A DNA stretch of 64,000 nucleotides from Dyella_B nitratireducens (GCF_049532905.1 NZ_CP064032.1:5634327-5698326); one strand, 5' to 3'; shown: positions 44,630 through 53,157, counted from the first letter of the stretch. Notes: generated from the sequence alone by a model not told the origin. Numbers and translations: made by a program.

Positions 44630-44759
44630 GGCAATTTGTGTGTCTAACGCGTTCCGGACGATCCCATGGGCATTGAGTTGATTGCCAGTTGCGGCGGCAA
44701 GGCTTGCGACCAGGGTGTCGCGGGCGTCAACAGCACCATGAATATTTAAGAGCATTGCG

Positions 44760-45197
44760 ATGGCATCCATGATAACAGAAGACGATCTGACAATATTGAG
44801 AAAGCTCGCGCATGTGGCGCGCAATAGCGGTTTTTTTTCCCACTCCGAGCGAGCCTTTCAGCACTTGAGTCATGCGTATCCTTTGCGTGCGTTTCCCCAC
44901 CTCGGCCTCGGGTTGATTTTTTTCAATACGGCTCGCCATGCGTACGCGTGCGGTGAGTTCGAGAAAGCCATGGAACTTGGGGGGGAGGATAAAAATGTCT
45001 ATTTCATCTATGGGCTTTGCCAATTGAAGTGCCGTGATTATAAAAAAAGTATCGAAGCGCTCCACAAAGCTATGGAAATGGATAAAGAAGGTAGCGATAA
45101 CAGCATCATCGAATCGGCACAGGCGCTATTGGCCTTGCCCGAGCTCTCCGGGTTACATAAGCGATACCTCGATGATGAAAGGGCATCAGGCCAATAG
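44760..45197 (+). CDS. TPR protein, probable type III needle chaperone (SctG-like)
   Basis: All-helical protein of 145 residues with at least two TPR-like repeats (LGLGLIFFNTARHAYACGEF then IYGLCQLKCRDYKKSIEALH). In Ysc-type systems YscG, and in Hrp systems HrpB1, are TPR proteins of this size encoded among the early sct genes. It likely binds the needle or another early substrate in the cytoplasm. The start is ATG 44760 or 44769. The 130 bases before it hold no gene I trust; a minus-strand frame at 44558-44824 was rejected. Confidence 0.65.
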   Translation: MASMITEDDLTILRKLAHVARNSGFFSHSERAFQHLSHAYPLRAFPHLGLGLIFFNTARHAYACGEFEKAMELGGEDKNVYFIYGLCQLKCRDYKKSIEALHKAMEMDKEGSDNSIIESAQALLALPELSGLHKRYLDDERASGQ

Positions 45198-45203
45198 ATA
45201 GAC

Positions 45204-45353
45204 ATGATTAGTGTCAAACCTCGGCAGGCATGGCTGAGAAAATGGCGCAGTACTCTCATTTATTTTGACGAATCTTGCGAAGAAGCGCATCCCACACGGG
45301 CAAACTTGGCCGCAATCCACATGATGATCGCCTTCCGAGCCGAAGGCAGCTGA
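45204..45353 (+). CDS. 49-residue ORF after the TPR gene
   Basis: An intact short frame from ATG 45204 to TGA 45353, starting 7 bases past the TPR gene. The product starts MISVKPRQAWLRKWRST and ends AAIHMMIAFRAEGS: a basic amphipathic start and a helical C-terminal half. Tight spacing argues for co-translation. No family is recognised, and it could be a decayed gene. Confidence 0.35.
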   Translation: MISVKPRQAWLRKWRSTLIYFDESCEEAHPTRANLAAIHMMIAFRAEGS

Positions 45354-45441
45354 GGTTCGACACCCATCAGATCAATAGACATGGTTCATGTGGACATAAA
45401 TAAATTGTTTTATTGATAATCAACTTTAATAAAGACATCTA

Positions 45442-46284
45442 ATGAACGGTACAACTATCCATAGTAATTCAATGCATGGCGTCTATAGTACCGACACCGC
45501 AGCGCCATTGGGCGAAGGCAGTCCTGTTCAAGGCAACGGTTCGCAACCGCCGGTTGAGTCGAGAACATCTCCCTTTGTGGATGATCCTGACCAAAAGGCG
45601 ATGGGAGGCGCTGGCTCCAACTGGAATTTCACGTCGAGGACGCTCTCACTGCAGGCGCCAATAAATAATGATGTTCAGGTCCGCGCTCAGACGCGTACGG
45701 ATATCAAGCCACCGGGCAGCACGCCCGAGTATACGCCGTCGCAAAAACGCGCTAACGATCTCCTGGACGGTCTAGAAAGCGATCTGAAGGTAGACGGCGG
45801 TACCCAACAGACTGGGAATGATTCGCAACAAGTGGGTGTTGGATCAACGAATCAAGTACCCACTCTCCGTGACATCAACGACAAATTTCAGGCTTGGGAA
45901 GGCGCCATTAAAGAAAGCCGCGATCTTGAAAAAAAACAGGGCGTTGCCAACGATGAGATGCAAAAAGGTGCCAAGGAAATTGGTGATCTGAGTAAGAAAA
46001 GGGATGAACTTAAGCGTAGTCTTGAGAATGAAAAAGACCCTTCGAAGAGAAGCAAAATAGAGGGGGATTTGAAAGGCGTTGAAAAGCAAATGTCAGAAGC
46101 AGCCAAAAATTTTAAGTCCAAGACAGCGGACGTAAGAAACATAAGTCAAAAGGTGGTGGGTGCTTTAAAGAACGAGCAACAAGCAAAAGAAGCCTACATG
46201 AAGGCTGAGCAAGCCTACGCCAATGCCTGGTTCCAGGCCAATGATTCCGCTCTCGGCGGGACAGAAAAAAAGCAGGCAACGTAA
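45442..46284 (+). CDS. Coiled-coil protein of the T3SS cassette, candidate secreted protein
   Basis: Hydrophilic protein of 280 residues without signal peptide or membrane span. The first 120 residues are rich in Gly, Ser, Asn, Pro and Thr and look disordered, as in many type III substrates. Residues about 135-260 form a long charged coiled coil (DLSKKRDELKRSLENEKD). The gene sits directly before the needle-like gene in an AT-richer block. Candidates are a needle-tip or translocator-like protein, an effector or a needle-length ruler. I do not recognise the family. Confidence 0.6.
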   Translation: MNGTTIHSNSMHGVYSTDTAAPLGEGSPVQGNGSQPPVESRTSPFVDDPDQKAMGGAGSNWNFTSRTLSLQAPINNDVQVRAQTRTDIKPPGSTPEYTPSQKRANDLLDGLESDLKVDGGTQQTGNDSQQVGVGSTNQVPTLRDINDKFQAWEGAIKESRDLEKKQGVANDEMQKGAKEIGDLSKKRDELKRSLENEKDPSKRSKIEGDLKGVEKQMSEAAKNFKSKTADVRNISQKVVGALKNEQQAKEAYMKAEQAYANAWFQANDSALGGTEKKQAT

Positions 46285-46341
46285 TAGATGTCGTGATGTG
46301 AGTTATCACGATTTTTAAATTTAAATCATCAGGAATAGCCA

Positions 46342-46725
46342 ATGACCTTATCAACCGGAATAGATATTCCAGCCATTACCAATCCTGCAGACCAGGTTAA
46401 GCCCATTGATGTTTGGAGTGATACTTATCTGGATCAGTTTGCCGGGCGCTTGAACAATGTTCTCAACAGCATCAACGTAGCCTTGAATTCACATACGAGT
46501 TCAGTGAATAGGTGGGCGATCCTGGAAAAATTGATCGCCATGCAGTCCGAACTGCTTGAGGAAGCGGAAGCGTTGGCGGATGCCGCGGCAGCCGGTGACC
46601 CCGGCGCTGCTTCAAAGCTTCAAGTTGTCATGCATCTTTTAGAGGAGGTTTCGAAAGCCATTCAAAACGTTGAGCAGTCGTTGCATTCGACCGCTGATAA
46701 CGCGATTCAAACCATTGGTCGATAA
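46342..46725 (+). CDS. Probable type III needle subunit (SctF-like)
   Basis: Small helical protein of 127 residues, Ala-rich and lacking Cys. The C-terminal half follows the needle-subunit pattern: a helix, a turn with AAGDPGAASKLQVVMHLLEE (compare the N-P-x-x-L-x-x-L-Q block of YscF), then a helix ending with NAIQTIGR. Needle subunits are usually 70-90 residues, so about 40 extra N-terminal residues are unusual. Position after chaperone-like genes and before the ring genes fits. CAGGA lies before the ATG at 46342. Confidence 0.5.
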   Translation: MTLSTGIDIPAITNPADQVKPIDVWSDTYLDQFAGRLNNVLNSINVALNSHTSSVNRWAILEKLIAMQSELLEEAEALADAAAAGDPGAASKLQVVMHLLEEVSKAIQNVEQSLHSTADNAIQTIGR

Positions 46726-46765
46726 TAGTTCCATTTTTTTACGATGATAAATAGGAGTATATGAT

Positions 46766-47131
46766 ATGTCTGTTACGTCAACGAACATGTCTTTCAAAAA
46801 CGCCGAATATGTCGGTTCGGACACGACTGTAGCTATTTCACGCACTGCTGATCGCGAAAACATTAAAGCTGATAATCTTGATCAGATTGCCGTTAAATTT
46901 GAGAATAGTCGCGGTGCAGAGAGGCAATACGAAAATCTGGAGGAGCTAATTGATTCGGTATCAAATTCTCGCCTTGAAAAAAAGGCAAGCGAAAAAAGTG
47001 TCGGTGATTCAGGCATGCATGATGCGTCGATCGAAAAAACAGCATCAGCCGCAAAAAATCTGTCGATCGGCGAGGTGCTTTCGAAGGCAAGTCATCGTGC
47101 TACCGATGAAATAGAGCAGATGCGTCGATGA
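46766..47131 (+). CDS. Small protein of the T3SS cassette, unknown function
   Basis: Hydrophilic protein of 121 residues with a clear ribosome site (AGGAG 9 bases before the ATG). It has a Ser/Thr-rich start and predicted helices at about 50-75 and 95-121 (LSIGEVLSKASHRATDEIEQ). It lacks a signal peptide. Its position between a needle-like and a rod-like gene suggests an early secreted component, regulator or chaperone. It lies in the AT-richer block. Confidence 0.55.
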   Translation: MSVTSTNMSFKNAEYVGSDTTVAISRTADRENIKADNLDQIAVKFENSRGAERQYENLEELIDSVSNSRLEKKASEKSVGDSGMHDASIEKTASAAKNLSIGEVLSKASHRATDEIEQMRR

Positions 47132-47455
47132 CGTAGTAATGGCTGCGTAGTACTATGACATCGGTGCTTTGTTTGTATCAAATAGCATTGAGTTGAGCCT
47201 CTTCGGCTCTAAGCTACGCCGCCTGCGAATTCACCGTGCAAAACTGAAACAGGCGTTCCCCCGCCAGCAGCCATGCTCCGAACCCCATCGCCACCGATAA
47301 GGCGCTAAGCCTGCCTGATGCTATTTTTGCGCAGGGCAGAAGCTTGTTACTCCACGCGAAATAACGGCCGAATTAGTGCCTTAATGGGTGGGTCTATTTA
47401 ATTCGAAGTGATACGTGCTTAAACCTTGTGTTTGGAGCATTGCTGCTGGCAGGGG
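47132..47455. other. Gap with a minus-strand gene fragment
   Basis: No intact gene is seen on the plus strand. On the minus strand, from about 47335 to 47219, an open stretch reads ASGRLSALSVAMGFGAWLLA then GERLFQFCTVNSQAA and a stop. This looks like the C-terminal end of a membrane protein cut off from the rest, of unrecognised family. Its base composition is GC-richer than the flanking genes, suggesting an inserted fragment. Confidence 0.35.
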
Positions 47456-47833
47456 ATGTTGATAGATAACTATGCTTCAAAGATTGAATGGAAATATCTA
47501 ACGGTGTCTATAACATTTAACAACATTTCGGCTAATAACATTCCGTCCATTGAATTTAATAGTGATGGTGGAAGCCGCACCGATAATCTTCATATAAACT
47601 ATGATGCTTTGAGCCACTCGTTGGATTTTTTAAACATACTGCAGAGCCATGCAGAGGCAAGGCACGTCGCTGTGATGGATCTTGTATCAAATCCCAAGTT
47701 TGGCGAAAAGGCCGGCGATACGCCAAAGCTTGAGTGGATGATTCATCAACATGGGGAAGCTGTCTCCATGGCCGCCGCATTTTTGAAAAAGTGCGAGACT
47801 TGCATGAATGAAATTTCACGGATGAATCAATGA
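47456..47833 (+). CDS. Probable inner-rod-like protein (SctI-like)
   Basis: Protein of about 109-125 residues depending on start (ATG 47456 or GTG 47504); neither has an ideal ribosome site. After a polar segment it has two helices (LSHSLDFLNILQSHAEARHV, then a turn with KAGDTPKLEWMIHQHGEAVS leading into a helix that ends CMNEISRMNQ). Helix, turn with a D-x-P, then a long C-terminal helix ending in a short polar tail is the pattern of rod proteins such as YscI. It is the last small gene before sctJ. Assignment is by pattern and position only. Confidence 0.45.
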   Translation: MLIDNYASKIEWKYLTVSITFNNISANNIPSIEFNSDGGSRTDNLHINYDALSHSLDFLNILQSHAEARHVAVMDLVSNPKFGEKAGDTPKLEWMIHQHGEAVSMAAAFLKKCETCMNEISRMNQ

Positions 47834-48305
47834 TGTGTATGGCCTGGATACGGTCAAGAACGGGTTGGTTGCTGTTATAGGAGCCGGCATTGATTTGATG
47901 TTTTTTCCACGACCGTTTGTATCCAGCTCACAAGAGAAGCCGCCAAGCTAGTCCTTCGCTGGTTCATGGCGAAGAGCCATAGGCAATGCTCTGAACTTAA
48001 GCATGTCCCGCTCGAAGAGGCCAGGTATCCATCATGCGAGCTTTCGCTTGGATGGTGAGTGTGGAGTCCCGCGCAAAAAATTAAGTTTGGAGTATTGGCT
48101 TACACGGCTTGTGACAGGCCGAGATGCATGGGTGCGCTGATCGAGTAGTTGGCTGCCTGTCGCAGGCAAGACTTGGTTGACCGTGGTGTGTCACCAGCGT
48201 TACATGCCGACCTGCTCTCTACCAGTTAGGCGTTTTGAATAGATAAGAGCTATAGCGATCAAGACGCTTGAATTACTTACCATCTAATTTTAGGTGCCAA
48301 CCATA
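47834..48305. other. Noncoding gap upstream of sctJ
   Basis: About 470 bases with no supported gene in any frame. It may hold a promoter for the sctJ-sctO block. A small hairpin-like CCTGTCGCAGG lies near 48156. No IS ends or known boxes were identified. Confidence 0.45.
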
Positions 48306-49247
48306 ATGAGTGTTGGAACGGGCCGACGCGTCGTAATAAAGCATTTTTTAGTTGCCGTGTTTATCGTTTTATTGGCGGGCTGTGAGGGTTCCTTTCGGGA
48401 AGGCCTGGATGAAAACCAAGCTAACGACCTCATCGTGCTGCTCGGGCAGCAAGGCATCAAGGCAAAAAAAATGCGCGCCAAGGACGGCAGCTGGGATATC
48501 CAGGTCAACGGAAATGAGCGTGTGTACGCCGACCAGATCATTCAGGCTTACGACCGGCCGCGCAACAAACATCCGACCCTCGGCGATGTTTTTCCCGGCG
48601 GTGGTTTGTTGCCCAGTGAGGCCGAAACGAGAATCCGCTACCAATATGCCCTGTCCCAGGAACTGAGTCAGTCGATCGAAAAGATCGAAGGTGTTTTGTC
48701 GGCCTATGTCAACGTGGCTATCCCCGAAAAGGATCCCAAGCAGGCAACGCCTACCCCGCCATCGGCGGCGGCAGTGATTCGTTATCGCAGCGACCAGCGC
48801 ATCGATTTGCTCAAGCCTCAAATCAAGGCGCTTATTGCCGGAAGTATCCCAGGGGGCTCGCCGGACGATATCTCGTTGCTGATGGTGCCCGTGTACCCGG
48901 TGCCGCCCACCGCGACATTGCAAGAAGTGGAAACGCATGCCGGACTGCGCTATCGCGCGTCGGAGTGGATACGCGTCGTCCTGTTGACGGGGCTGCCCTG
49001 GTTGGTGGCGTTGGCATTGCTACTGGTGATGCTTCGCACGATGGGCAGGGGCAGTCGTTCGCAGTGGAATGCATTGTGCGCACTGTTCAAGAAGTTGAAA
49101 GACCGCTTTGGAAGCGGCCAGTCCGCGTACACGACGGGTGCAAGTTCCGGACCTGGCTACGCCAGCAAAGGATTGTCCGGCTTGATGGGGCGCGGGAAAG
49201 CCAAGAGTGCCACCGACAGCGAGGGCGGGTCGAATGCGCAGCCATAG
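48306..49247 (+). CDS. sctJ: Type III secretion inner-ring lipoprotein SctJ
   Basis: Lipoprotein of 313 residues forming the inner inner-membrane ring. The signal peptide ends in LAGC (Cys26). The two ring-building domains are recognisable by LDENQANDLIVLLGQQGIKA and LSQELSQSIEKIEGVLSAYV, joined by the linker with DVFPGGGLLPSEAE. A membrane helix lies at about 225-247, followed by a basic, Gly-rich cytoplasmic tail. The ATG at 48306 is preferred over the in-frame GTG at 48294. It is first in the sctJ-K-L-Q-R-S-T-U-V-N-O run. Confidence 0.93.
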   Translation: MSVGTGRRVVIKHFLVAVFIVLLAGCEGSFREGLDENQANDLIVLLGQQGIKAKKMRAKDGSWDIQVNGNERVYADQIIQAYDRPRNKHPTLGDVFPGGGLLPSEAETRIRYQYALSQELSQSIEKIEGVLSAYVNVAIPEKDPKQATPTPPSAAAVIRYRSDQRIDLLKPQIKALIAGSIPGGSPDDISLLMVPVYPVPPTATLQEVETHAGLRYRASEWIRVVLLTGLPWLVALALLLVMLRTMGRGSRSQWNALCALFKKLKDRFGSGQSAYTTGASSGPGYASKGLSGLMGRGKAKSATDSEGGSNAQP

Positions 49248-49803
49248 TTATGCGCTAGTACGCGCTGTGCTGTCGCCGGCGAGCTGCATATCGACGGATC
49301 GCCTGCCTTTTTCGGGTGGCCTGCGCGAAGGCCGCTACGGCCGCCTCGCCAGTACGCAGCTGCTGAGGCCCCTGGACCCGCCTGCGACGGAATCAGGCAG
49401 GGCCGTCGCACTGTGGTCCATGTGCGAAGAAAAACTGTTTATGCATAGTCTTTTATGTGCAGGCGTCATGGCCTGCAGTGGCATATTACGACCCATCGTC
49501 GTGGCAGGTGCCTTGCGACAACAGCTGGTGGCGAGCATGGGGTTTGAGTGGTTCAAGCGATCCCTGCTCTACGAAGGCGAGAGCCTCTATGCAGGTGATG
49601 AGGTGTTTGCGCCCAAGCATCTGAGTGAAGTTGGCTTGGCCGTCATGTATGTGTTCGTACGTGGCATATCGGTGGCCGCATCGCGCCAGATGTTGCGCAG
49701 GATGGCATCCACGGATCGCAATCTTGCCCAGGCGATACGTCTTGCGCGCCGGTTGAAACGAGATGCCTGCCAACCTATCGGAAACATCATCATCGGTATT
49801 TGA
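49234..49803 (+). CDS. sctK: Probable sorting-platform protein SctK
   Basis: Soluble protein of 189 residues between sctJ and sctL, the slot of SctK (YscK/HrpB4-like), which links the sorting platform to SctD. It contains the segments DRLPFSGGLREGRYGRLAST and SGILRPIVVAGALRQQLVAS, and a helical end with RNLAQAIRLARRLKRDAC. SctK is poorly conserved, so the call rests on position, size and all-alpha character. The ATG at 49234 overlaps sctJ by 14 bases and has GAGGGCGGG upstream. Confidence 0.6.
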   Translation: MRSHSYALVRAVLSPASCISTDRLPFSGGLREGRYGRLASTQLLRPLDPPATESGRAVALWSMCEEKLFMHSLLCAGVMACSGILRPIVVAGALRQQLVASMGFEWFKRSLLYEGESLYAGDEVFAPKHLSEVGLAVMYVFVRGISVAASRQMLRRMASTDRNLAQAIRLARRLKRDACQPIGNIIIGI

Positions 49804-49819
49804 AACGGAGATACAGGTA

Positions 49820-50452
49820 GTGCTTATTGGAAAAGTAGGTGATTGGTCGATACTGGGCAACGGCGTGTTGTCGAGCGAGGAAGCAGCCACTCTGCAGGAT
49901 CTGGTTGCGCTTCAACAGCGGCTGTTGGGCGAGCAGCGAGAAACACGCCAAAGGTTGGCGCATTCGCTGCACAAAGCCAAGAAAAGTGCACGCCAAAAGG
50001 GATATGCCGCAGGCTTCGAAGAAGCTAGAAAACAGGTCATCGCCGCGCTGGCAGCGCATTTGAAAGTGTGGCGGAATGCCGAACAGCATCTAAGCACGGG
50101 GATCGAAAAGGCGGTTCGCGAAGCGCTTGGCGAAATCCCGGCAAGTGGCCTGCTGATGATGCGTATCCACCAATGCCTGCTGGCGGCGCGCGAAAGTCCG
50201 GTACTGCGGATACATGTTCATCCCATGCACTTCTCCCTGGTGGACGACGTCATCGTTCGCTTCAACCGGGAGCATGGCAGGTTGGGATGCGAGGTCATCG
50301 CCGATAACCATCTGTTGCAAGATGAGTGCAGGGTCGAGACGGAAACCGGCATTCTGAACATTGATTTCGACCGCCAGGCCCGCGCCATCGGTGAAGCCAT
50401 TCTTGCAGAGCTTCGTGACAACGCGGCATCCGCCGAGACTGGTGCACCATGA
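49820..50452 (+). CDS. sctL: Type III secretion stator protein SctL
   Basis: Soluble protein of about 210 residues of the FliH/YscL family, which tethers and restrains the ATPase SctN. It has a VLIGKVGD-type start, a coiled coil (about 25-95) with KSARQKGYAAGFEEARKQVI and a C-terminal globular domain containing LRIHVHPMHFSLVDDVIVRF. I favour GTG at 49820, with GGAG 9 bases upstream and no overlap with sctK. An ATG at 49763 would add 19 residues and overlap sctK. The stop overlaps sctQ (ATGA). Confidence 0.82.
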   Translation: MLIGKVGDWSILGNGVLSSEEAATLQDLVALQQRLLGEQRETRQRLAHSLHKAKKSARQKGYAAGFEEARKQVIAALAAHLKVWRNAEQHLSTGIEKAVREALGEIPASGLLMMRIHQCLLAARESPVLRIHVHPMHFSLVDDVIVRFNREHGRLGCEVIADNHLLQDECRVETETGILNIDFDRQARAIGEAILAELRDNAASAETGAP

Positions 50453-51453
50453 CGCATTCAACATGGTTGCCAGGGTTGGCTTTAACTCGTTACGTCGTGG
50501 ACGCCATGAACCGTTTCGCAGGCGCGGAAAGAATCGTCCTTGTTGAGAATTTTGCCGAGGAAGCATCACGCTTCGCCTTTCATCTGGAACAACCCCTGGA
50601 TGGCTATTGCATGGTCTGCATCTACTCGTGCAGTTATGGCGATCTGCAAGTCGGTCTCGATATGGGTGCGATGTTCCCCGAGTATTCGTCGGATGTGGTC
50701 ATGCGGGTTGCCAAGAGCGACAAGGCGATCGGTAGCTGGATCGACTGGCTTATCTCGCCGTGGATAGAGCGGCTTGAGCAGCATCTCGGTGTCAATCTCT
50801 CTTTGCAGGATGGTCAGCTGAATGCGCCGTTCCCGAGAAACGCGCTCGCCTTCCTGGTGACACGCGAAGACGGAAATTCGGGACACCTGGCGGTGACAGG
50901 AACCGTACTTGGGCATATCCGGTGGAACGACATCGCGTTGTTGGAGCCCAGGCAGGCAAGGTATCCGGACTGGCTGAGAGTTATGGTCGTCGCGCTTTAT
51001 GAAAGCCGGGCGCTTCCCCTGCAGGAGCTTCGCAAGTTAGGGCGAGGCGCGGTGCTACATGCGCCTTGGTCGGGTGCAAGGCTCCACGTGGGACCTTTGT
51101 CGAAGGGCTTTCGATATCACATCAAGTGGAAGAACGAAGAGGCATTTATGGAAGACTCCAAACCAGCATCGGATCGATCCGCGTTCGCAACGGTCGAGCA
51201 CCATCATGACGGCGAACCTGTTCCTCTTGACGACGTGGCGTTTATCGTCGACGTCGTGCTCGATCGGCGCATGCTGACGCTGGCCGAACTTCAGGCGCTG
51301 CATGAAGGCGGCGTGTTTGCGGTGGAGCGGCCCATTTCAGGCAAGGATGTCACCTTGTGCTGCCATGGACACATGTTCGCCCGCGGGGAAATCGTGAGTG
51401 TCGATGGCCAGCTGGCCATTCTGATCAGCGAGTGTGGCGGGCCGCCGGTATGA
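50449..51453 (+). CDS. sctQ: Type III secretion C-ring protein SctQ
   Basis: Sorting-platform protein of 334 residues. The N-terminal two thirds are variable; the C-terminal SpoA domain (about 262-330) is recognised by VAFIVDVVLDRRMLTLAELQ, the HEGGVFAVERP turn and ARGEIVSVDGQLAILI. I do not see a clear internal start with ribosome site for a separate SpoA-only product; ATG at about residue 235 (MEDSKPAS, with an AAGAGGCATT upstream) is a possible one. It overlaps both neighbours by four bases. Confidence 0.85.
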   Translation: MTHSTWLPGLALTRYVVDAMNRFAGAERIVLVENFAEEASRFAFHLEQPLDGYCMVCIYSCSYGDLQVGLDMGAMFPEYSSDVVMRVAKSDKAIGSWIDWLISPWIERLEQHLGVNLSLQDGQLNAPFPRNALAFLVTREDGNSGHLAVTGTVLGHIRWNDIALLEPRQARYPDWLRVMVVALYESRALPLQELRKLGRGAVLHAPWSGARLHVGPLSKGFRYHIKWKNEEAFMEDSKPASDRSAFATVEHHHDGEPVPLDDVAFIVDVVLDRRMLTLAELQALHEGGVFAVERPISGKDVTLCCHGHMFARGEIVSVDGQLAILISECGGPPV

Positions 51454-52145
51454 CGGCGGCCGCGTCATCGATGGGCGAGTTGCCCGATCTGTTCGCCTTC
51501 ATGCTGTTGATGGTGTTGATCGGGCTGCTGCCGTTGCTGGTAGTCATGACCACCTCATTCACCAAGATCTCGATAGTGCTGGTGCTGCTCAGAAATGCCC
51601 TGGGCATACAGCAGGCGCCTTCCGGCATGGCGATCAGCGGCCTGGCGCTCGCAGCGACCCTGCTGGTGATGGCGCCGGTCTGGCAGCAGATCTCGCAGCA
51701 TGTGGATTTCATGGCCGTGATGGAAGGCAAACAGCGGCCGGCGATGACCGAACTGATCGAAGCAGGCAGGCGGCCGCTGGAGCAATTCATGCGCAAGCAT
51801 GTGGCGCCGGACGAGCTGGCTTCACTCAGCAAATTGATATCGGACATGCATCTCGATGCCGACAATGATACCGATGCCCCCGCAGCATCGCAGGACAGCG
51901 AGCCCTGGCTCGTCCTGGTGTCGGCCTTCGCCATTTCGGAAATTGGCGCGGCTTTCAAAATCGGCATGTTCATCGCCATTGGTTTTGCGGTCATCGACCT
52001 GATCGTGGCGAATCTCCTGATGGCGATGGGCATGACCATGTTTCCACCTTCCACTGTGTCCATTCCCCTGAAGCTGCTGATTTTCGTGTTGACGATGGGG
52101 CTATCGCAACTCATGCACGGCTTGATTGCTTCGTACCCACGCTGA
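51450..52145 (+). CDS. sctR: Type III secretion export gate protein SctR
   Basis: Export-gate membrane protein of 231 residues (FliP/YscR family). Hallmarks are TTSFTKISIVLVLLRNALG near 35-53, the QQAPSGMAISGLAL segment and the C-terminal VLVSAFAISEIGAAFKIGMF, followed by DLIVANLLMAMGM. Four membrane segments are predicted. The ATG at 51450 overlaps the sctQ stop, and the sctR stop overlaps sctS by one base. Length is normal and no residue looks damaged. Confidence 0.96.
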   Translation: MTAAASSMGELPDLFAFMLLMVLIGLLPLLVVMTTSFTKISIVLVLLRNALGIQQAPSGMAISGLALAATLLVMAPVWQQISQHVDFMAVMEGKQRPAMTELIEAGRRPLEQFMRKHVAPDELASLSKLISDMHLDADNDTDAPAASQDSEPWLVLVSAFAISEIGAAFKIGMFIAIGFAVIDLIVANLLMAMGMTMFPPSTVSIPLKLLIFVLTMGLSQLMHGLIASYPR

Positions 52146-52414
52146 TGTCGGAAAGCGAAATCATCCATCAGGCGTTCCGGATCATTATGTACAGCACAGC
52201 GCCGCCGCTGATGGCTGCGGCGCTCGTGGGCGTGTTCGTGGGAATCATCCAATCGGCGATTCAAGTGCAGGACCAGACCATTGGATACGTGATCAAGCTC
52301 GCCGTGGTGTGCCTGGTGCTGGTGATGATGTCGAGGTGGCTGACGGATGCGCTCGTCGGATTCTTCGATGCGCTCTACCGTATTGTTCCTTACATGGGGG
52401 CCAGCCCGTCATGA
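52145..52414 (+). CDS. sctS: Type III secretion export gate protein SctS
   Basis: Two-helix membrane protein of 89 residues (FliQ/YscS family). It contains PPLMAAALVGVFVGIIQSAI and QVQDQTIGYVIKLAVV, the conserved Q-x-Q-D/E-Q-T motif of the family. The start overlaps the sctR stop (TGATG), and the end overlaps sctT (ATGA). It forms the closing rim of the SctRST pore. Confidence 0.96.
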   Translation: MSESEIIHQAFRIIMYSTAPPLMAAALVGVFVGIIQSAIQVQDQTIGYVIKLAVVCLVLVMMSRWLTDALVGFFDALYRIVPYMGASPS

Positions 52415-53157
52415 GCGATCCATTCGAATTCATGACGGGACTGCTGCTGGCGATGGTAAGAACGTCGGTGCTGGTGAGCGCCATACCGACGTTCAAGTCC
52501 TCCGCGGGGAAGGCGTTTCTCGTGCCCTTTCCAATGGCCATCGGTTTATGTGTTGAACAAGCATCGGGCGTGGCGGGCTTGCCCTTGGCGGCGCTCTTTC
52601 CCCTGGTGGTGAAGGAGGCCTTGCTGGGTGCCGCGCTCGGCTTCATGGTCAGCCGTGTGTTTATCGTGATGAGCACGGCCGGGGCAGTGCTGGATCAACA
52701 GGCCGGCTACACCATCGGCGCGCTGTTCAACCCCAGCCTTGGTCATACCGCAGGACCGATCGAAACGCTGTATACGCAGCTGCTCATTCTTATCTTGATG
52801 ACGGCCGGAGGCGGGCTCTTTTTCCCTTCCACGATCATGGCGACCTATGTAGCGTGGCCCATCACAACGTTGTGGCCATCAGGTGCATCGCTCGATGGCT
52901 TTATCCATGATTTGCTTACCGACGGGGCCAACAGTCTTATCGGCATGGCCTTGCAAATCGCCACGCCGATCCTGGCCATGCTGATGTTTTCCGACCTGTG
53001 CGTGGCACTGCTGGGCCGCTATGCATCCGAACTCAGTCCGATGAGCATGTCATTGGCGATCAAGGCGTTTCTGGTGTGCCTGATGCTGGTGGTTACGATA
53101 GATAACCAAATGGACAACATGCGGCATCTTATTGCGTTGTTATTGAGGGTGACGTGA
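52411..53157 (+). CDS. sctT: Type III secretion export gate protein SctT
   Basis: Membrane protein of 248 residues (FliR/YscT family), with about six to eight hydrophobic segments. Recognisable blocks are VKEALLGAALGFMVSRVFIV, DQQAGYTIGALFNPSLG and ATPILAMLMFSDLCVALLGR. The ATG at 52411 overlaps sctS. The frame is open further upstream but within sctS. The stop overlaps the sctU start (GTGA). Confidence 0.95.
   Translation: MSDPFEFMTGLLLAMVRTSVLVSAIPTFKSSAGKAFLVPFPMAIGLCVEQASGVAGLPLAALFPLVVKEALLGAALGFMVSRVFIVMSTAGAVLDQQAGYTIGALFNPSLGHTAGPIETLYTQLLILILMTAGGGLFFPSTIMATYVAWPITTLWPSGASLDGFIHDLLTDGANSLIGMALQIATPILAMLMFSDLCVALLGRYASELSPMSMSLAIKAFLVCLMLVVTIDNQMDNMRHLIALLLRVT

Noticed and set aside
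44558..44824. An 88-residue minus-strand frame between the two chaperone-like genes
   Set aside because: It looks protein-like (DAIAMLLNIHGAVDARDTLV) but overlaps both plus-strand genes, runs against the operon and has no ribosome site. I kept the plus-strand genes; conservation would decide.
40355..45441. PIP box (TTCGB-N15-TTCGB) for HrpX control of the T3SS
   Set aside because: Single TTCG words occur, for example near 45355, but no pair with correct spacing was found before the RHH gene or before the 280-residue gene.
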